From Bacteroidales bacterium UBA3764 (GTDB taxonomy: Bacteria > Bacteroidota > Bacteroidia > Bacteroidales > UBA932): DNA of 8,737 bases. The translations under genes and the position numbers were made by a program. Of the stretch, positions 6,148 through 8,737 are shown one piece after another. Each line of letters begins with the position of its first letter. Position 1 is the first letter of the stretch. The stretch lies in assembly GCA_002371115.1 (NCBI GenBank), contig DFFY01000034.1, positions 1 through 8,737 on the forward strand, given 5' to 3'. A model generated the notes under the pieces. It searched no databases and was not told where the DNA came from. It was given only the letters and a program-made list of their open reading frames with translations.

Positions 6148-7564
6148 GTCTGCGCCTGAGGAGCAGCCACGCGGCGCCGCAATACGCCAGAATGAGCACG
6201 GTATTCACGCCCAGTCGGCCCCACATGGGGTCGATGGCGCCGTCGCACAGGCGAATGCCCGCGTATGCAGCGCCCATCAGCAGGATAATGACGCCCAGGC
6301 GCAGCCATTTGTACGGGATGGGATAGTACTTGGCGCCCAGCGCTGCGCTCAGGATGAACATGACCAGGTAGCTGGCCAGGTGGCCATAGGCCGACGCCCA
6401 ATAGGAATAGCGCGGCATGAAGACCACGTTCACCACGGTGGTGACCAGAAGGCCCGTCAACGTTATCCAGATGGCCATGTTGGTTTTACCGGAAAGCTTG
6501 TACCACATGGACACGTTGAAGAGCATGCCCAGCAGCATGTAGCTCAGCAGCATAATGGGCACCACACCCACGCCCACACGGAAATCCCGTCCCAGGAAAA
6601 GGGAAATAATGTCGATATAGCCGATTACCCCCAGGAACACCAGGCCGCAGAAAGCCGTGAAGTATTCCATCACCACCGCATAGAGTTCCTTGGAATTTTT
6701 GTCCCGCGCGCGCTGGAAGAAGAACGGCTCCGCCGCATAGCGGAACATCTGGATGAACAGGTTCATGATGACGGCCAGCTTCACGGCCGCCTGATAAACG
6801 CCCAGGGAAGCCCGCCAGGCCTCGGAAGAGGTGTCAAAGTAACGGAACAGCACGCGGTCCAGGAAGTCGTTGGCCACGCCCGGCAGCGAGGCCACCATGA
6901 GCGGAAGGGAGTACGCCAGCATGCGCCCGACCACGCCCGAATCCCAGATAAGGCGGAGCCGCAGGATATCCGGGACAAACAGCACCAGGCACAGCACACA
7001 GCTGATGAAAATGGCAAAAATGGGATAGGTGAAGTCCGGCTGGGCGGGATACACGAAGAACAGCAGAAGGTTGGCGCCGGTTTCCGTGAGGATTTTCACG
7101 GTTTTTAGCACGGCGAACTTCACGGCCTTGTGTTCCTGCCGCAGTTTGGCAAAGAGGATGGCCGTTATGCTGTCACAGAACAGGATGGCCGCCACATACA
7201 CAATGAGCGCACGGTAGCCTTCGTAGCCCAGCGCGGAGGAAATGGGGTCCGCGAACGCCACCATGCAGGCCAGGAAGGCCAGGTTGAGGCCAAAAACCGT
7301 AAGCAGTGCGCCGGAATAGACCTTCCGCGGGTCCTCCCCTTCCTTATTGGCAAAACGGAAACAACCGGTTTCCAGACCCAGCACCAGCACCACTTGCAGG
7401 ATGGCGATATAGGCCATGAATTCCGTAACCACCCCGTACTGCACCTGGGTGAGCATGCGCGTGTAGATGGGGACGAACAGGAAGTTAAGCACCCGGGCCA
7501 GGATGGAACTGAAGCCGTAAATCGCAGTTTCCCCTGCGAGCTGTTTCAAAGGATTTTTTGCCAT
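6134..7564 (-). CDS. Polysaccharide/oligosaccharide flippase, Wzx-like (MOP superfamily)
   Basis: This 476-residue polytopic membrane protein has about 12 or more hydrophobic segments. The N-terminus, with an amphipathic start and SSILARVLNFLFVPIYTRML, is typical of the polysaccharide biosynthesis (RfbX/Wzx) family that moves lipid-linked glycans across the inner membrane. There is no glycosyltransferase cluster around it, as is common for solitary copies in Bacteroidota, so the substrate cannot be named. The start at 7564 fits a -7 element (TAATTTTG) 7 bases upstream on the minus strand, again predicting an almost leaderless mRNA. Its 3' end overlaps the GH20 gene by 14 bases. The family call is firm; lipid II or another substrate remains possible. 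Confidence 0.88.
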   Translation of the reverse strand: MAKNPLKQLAGETAIYGFSSILARVLNFLFVPIYTRMLTQVQYGVVTEFMAYIAILQVVLVLGLETGCFRFANKEGEDPRKVYSGALLTVFGLNLAFLACMVAFADPISSALGYEGYRALIVYVAAILFCDSITAILFAKLRQEHKAVKFAVLKTVKILTETGANLLLFFVYPAQPDFTYPIFAIFISCVLCLVLFVPDILRLRLIWDSGVVGRMLAYSLPLMVASLPGVANDFLDRVLFRYFDTSSEAWRASLGVYQAAVKLAVIMNLFIQMFRYAAEPFFFQRARDKNSKELYAVVMEYFTAFCGLVFLGVIGYIDIISLFLGRDFRVGVGVVPIMLLSYMLLGMLFNVSMWYKLSGKTNMAIWITLTGLLVTTVVNVVFMPRYSYWASAYGHLASYLVMFILSAALGAKYYPIPYKWLRLGVIILLMGAAYAGIRLCDGAIDPMWGRLGVNTVLILAYCGAAWLLLRRRPIPA

Positions 7565-7589
7565 AGTTGTACAAAATTAACTATTTTTG
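7557..7589 (+). promoter_or_regulatory. Promoter of the cyclophilin gene
   Basis: TTTG (7557-7560), a 21 bp spacer, then TATTTTTG followed by C (7582-7589). The -33 box lies inside the first codons of the divergent flippase gene. The start codon is 20 bases past the -7 element, leaving a leader of roughly 12-15 nt. Confidence 0.55.
7572..7579 (-). promoter_or_regulatory. -7 element of the flippase promoter
   Basis: Minus-strand TAATTTTG, a match to TAnnTTTG, ends 7 bases before the flippase ATG. No clear -33 TTTG is seen at the usual distance. It is only 2 bases from the opposing -7 element at 7582-7589, so two polymerases could not occupy both promoters at once. Confidence 0.5.
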
Positions 7590-7609
7590 CCGAAAGAAAT
7601 GGAAAGAAT

Positions 7610-8338
7610 ATGAAGAAGTATCTGTATGTTGCGCTCATTCTGGCCTTGATGGCCGGTTGCAAAAGCAGGAGCAAAGAAGTCCAGGCGGTCGAAGAACTCA
7701 CGGTAGAACCCACCGACACCATAGCCGCCAAAAAGGCGGCGGAAACCCTTCCGGCGGAGCCCGTTTTTGATATTGTCACCAACCTGGGCACCATCCGGGT
7801 AAAACTGTACAAGGACACGCCCCGGCACCGGGACAATTTTGAGAAACTGGCACTGTCCGGATACTACGACAGCCTCCTGTTCCACCGCGTCATTTACGGA
7901 TTCATGATCCAGGGCGGAGACCCGTTCACCAAAGATACGGCGCTGGTGGACAAATACGGCGAAGGAGGGCCCAAATACACCATCCCTGCGGAGATGCGCG
8001 ACGCGGCGGGCGCTCCCCTGCATCGGCACAAAAAAGGCGCGCTGGCGGCGGCCCGCGTGGGTGACCTGGCCAATCCCTTCAAGGCCTCCAGCGGCTCCCA
8101 GTTCTACCTGGTGCAGAATCCGGACAACTGCGTGCACCTGGACGGCGAGTACACCGTATTCGGGGAAACCGTGGCCGGGCTCAATGTCATCGACAAAATT
8201 GCCAGCGTGCGTACAGACCGAATGGACAGGCCCGTGCAGGAGGTGCGCATCCTGTCCGTCCGCCCCAACAAAGAACTCAACGAAGCCATTAAAAAGAACG
8301 AGTTTGGCACGGATTTAGCAGTTAAGCCTGCCGAATAG
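7610..8338 (+). CDS. Cyclophilin-type peptidyl-prolyl cis-trans isomerase, lipoprotein
   Basis: This 242-residue protein catalyses cis-trans isomerisation of X-Pro bonds and probably assists protein folding in the cell envelope. A lipoprotein signal (LMAGC, Cys17) and a low-complexity linker to about residue 50 precede the cyclophilin domain (about 52-225). Core motifs are FHRVIYGFMIQGGD with catalytic Arg93 and Gln101, SGSQFYLV with Gln164 and Phe165, and HLDGEYTVFG. The position matching the cyclosporin-binding Trp121 of human CypA is His176, common in bacterial cyclophilins and predicting weak cyclosporin binding. The chosen ATG gives the signal peptide and lies 20 bases after the -7 element; the frame stays open further upstream but only antisense to the flippase. 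It is monocistronic, followed by two hairpins. Confidence 0.93.
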   Translation: MKKYLYVALILALMAGCKSRSKEVQAVEELTVEPTDTIAAKKAAETLPAEPVFDIVTNLGTIRVKLYKDTPRHRDNFEKLALSGYYDSLLFHRVIYGFMIQGGDPFTKDTALVDKYGEGGPKYTIPAEMRDAAGAPLHRHKKGALAAARVGDLANPFKASSGSQFYLVQNPDNCVHLDGEYTVFGETVAGLNVIDKIASVRTDRMDRPVQEVRILSVRPNKELNEAIKKNEFGTDLAVKPAE

Positions 8339-8373
8339 TTTTTTTAATAGGTTAAGTTTTTAGGTTAGAATGA

Positions 8374-8410
8374 GAGCCCCCGTTGCTGTGAAGCACCGGG
8401 GGTTCAATTT
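8374..8410 (+). terminator. Hairpin downstream of the cyclophilin gene, likely terminator
   Basis: The stem pairs 8375-8382 (with five C) to 8397-8404 (with five G), then continues past one mismatch as a 4 bp inner stem (8384-8387 with 8392-8395) and a GTGA loop. The downstream plus-strand tract is only CAATTT, so the U-run is weak. It begins about 36 nt after the stop codon. A terminator or mRNA 3' stabilising stem is the best reading. Confidence 0.55.
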
Positions 8411-8425
8411 ATCCGCTGCCCTTCT

Positions 8426-8463
8426 AAAAATAAAAAGGCCGGCTCTTGAAGAGTCGGTCTTTT
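8426..8463. terminator. Bidirectional terminator between the cyclophilin gene and tRNA-Leu
   Basis: A near-perfect stem (8437-8446 with 8450-8459, two G:T pairs) is flanked by A-rich sequence on the left and four T on the right. On the minus strand it is followed by TTTTTATTTTT, a strong terminator for the tRNA; on the plus strand TTTT makes a second terminator for the cyclophilin transcript. It starts 6 nt after the 3' end of the tRNA. Confidence 0.8.
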
Positions 8464-8464
8464 G

Positions 8465-8547
8465 TGCGGGTGAGAAGAGTCGAACTTCCACGGGCTAATG
8501 CCCACCACCCCCTCAAAGTGGCGTGTCTACCATTTCACCACACCCGC
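8465..8547 (-). tRNA. tRNA-Leu (anticodon GAG)
   Basis: An 83-nt class II tRNA. The 7 bp acceptor stem GCGGGTG/CACCCGC is perfect with discriminator A (8465). The anticodon stem CCACT/GGTGG holds loop TTGAGGG, giving anticodon GAG, which reads CUC and CUU. A long variable arm (GGGC, loop, GCCC) and a T arm with TTCGACT are present, as required for tRNA-Leu. CCA is not encoded: the 3' flank reads CAAAA after the discriminator. It has its own promoter at 8562-8592 and terminator at 8426-8463. Confidence 0.96.
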
Positions 8548-8561
8548 TTGATTTGGGACTG

Positions 8562-8592
8562 CAAAGATAATGAGCATTTTTGAATTCCCAAA
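8562..8592 (-). promoter_or_regulatory. Promoter of tRNA-Leu
   Basis: On the minus strand, TTTG (8589-8592), a 19 bp spacer, and TATCTTTG (8562-8569) match the Bacteroidota consensus. The tRNA 5' end is 14 bases downstream of the -7 element, so the precursor carries only a very short 5' leader. The sequence just past the -7 box repeats that of the left-edge promoter. Confidence 0.75.
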
Positions 8593-8607
8593 ACTTTTTA
8601 GCACTTT

Positions 8608-8639
8608 TTTGTCTATAATCCCAAAAATTACTATATTTG
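8608..8639 (+). promoter_or_regulatory. Promoter of rpsP
   Basis: TTTG (8608-8611), a 20 bp spacer, and TATATTTG followed by C (8632-8639) form the best consensus promoter in the window, as expected for a ribosomal protein gene. It is back to back with the tRNA-Leu promoter, with 15 bp between the two -33 boxes. The expected leader is about 45 nt. Confidence 0.8.
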
Positions 8640-8643
8640 CAGG

Positions 8644-8660
8644 CTCCCACGAGTTGGGGG
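8644..8660 (+). promoter_or_regulatory. 5'-terminal hairpin of the rpsP leader
   Basis: CTCCCA (8644-8649) pairs with TGGGGG (8655-8660) through six pairs including one T:G, around loop CGAGT. It starts 4 bases after the -7 element, so it would be at or next to the 5' end of the mRNA. The rest of the leader (8661-8691) is AT-rich with no SD. A stabilising stem or a ribosomal-protein binding site is possible; nothing in the sequence decides. Confidence 0.4.
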
Positions 8661-8691
8661 AATACGTTTAATTATTAAAAACAGATTCACA

Positions 8692-8737
8692 ATGGCTGTT
8701 AAAATCAGACTCCAGCGCCACGGAAAGAAGAATTTCG
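8692..8737 (+). CDS. rpsP: 30S ribosomal protein S16 (partial, N-terminus only)
   Basis: The first 15 codons read MAVKIRLQRHGKKNF, the conserved N-terminus of bacterial S16 (IRLQRHG), a small-subunit protein needed for 16S rRNA folding. The gene is cut by the right window edge after 15 codons plus one base. It has a strong promoter and a short AT-rich leader without SD, usual for Bacteroidota ribosomal protein genes. Confidence 0.93.
   Translation, partial: MAVKIRLQRHGKKNF

Noticed and set aside
5774..7108. Open frame of 444 codons on the plus strand crossing from GH20 into the antisense of the flippase
   Set aside because: It overlaps GH20 in another frame and then the flippase antisense, with a low-complexity His/Gln/Arg-rich product and no start signals.
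8176..8338. His in place of Trp at the cyclosporin site of the cyclophilin as a sign of lost function
   Set aside because: Catalytic Arg and Gln/Phe positions are intact, and His at this position (residue 176) is common in bacterial cyclophilins.
8374..8463. Two adjacent hairpins considered as a small RNA gene or start of a CRISPR array
   Set aside because: The stems differ in sequence, there are no repeated units or own promoter, and terminator roles explain both.

Overview
The window looks like ordinary chromosome from a GC-rich member of the Bacteroidota, most likely the order Bacteroidales. The main support is the promoter type: six copies of the phylum's -7 element TAnnTTTG (two pairs back to back), four of them with a TTTG-like -33 element 19-21 nt upstream. 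Translation starts mostly lack Shine-Dalgarno sequences, there is a typical Bacteroidota S16 start, and the gene content fits (secreted GH2 and GH20 enzymes, a lipoprotein cyclophilin). A genus cannot be fixed from the sequence; the high GC suggests an Alistipes- or Cryptobacteroides-like lineage rather than classical Bacteroides.

Layout. Positions 1-160 hold a leftward promoter and 5' hairpin for a gene beyond the left edge, plus the terminator of the next gene. Positions 160-3243 (-) encode a secreted GH2 beta-galactosidase. It is divergent, across 43 bp, from a rightward three-gene cluster: two half-size chromate-transporter (CHR) proteins (3287-3868 and 3868-4470) and a GH20 beta-N-acetylhexosaminidase lipoprotein (4483-6147). 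The GH20 gene meets, tail to tail with a 14 bp overlap, a leftward polysaccharide flippase gene (6134-7564). That gene is divergent, across 45 bp, from a cyclophilin-type peptidyl-prolyl isomerase lipoprotein (7610-8338). Two hairpins follow, then a leftward tRNA-Leu(GAG) (8465-8547), then a strong rightward promoter and the first 15 codons of rpsP (S16), cut by the right edge.

How the genes may work together. The GH2 and GH20 enzymes are both exported and could remove terminal beta-Gal and beta-GlcNAc/GalNAc from host or dietary glycans in turn. There is no SusC/SusD pair or regulator in the window, so this is not a classical polysaccharide utilisation locus. The two CHR halves very probably form one transporter. 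The flippase, cyclophilin, tRNA and rpsP are housekeeping-type genes.

I found no defence system, mobile element, CRISPR array or clearly new multi-gene system. The most interesting signals are non-coding. A REP-like palindrome occurs twice, once as the beta-galactosidase terminator and once inside the 3' end of the first CHR gene, with a stem-preserving base-pair change between copies. Two compact divergent intergenic regions carry overlapping promoters, three of whose four genes should be leaderless or nearly so. Several transcripts appear to begin with a hairpin directly at the start site.
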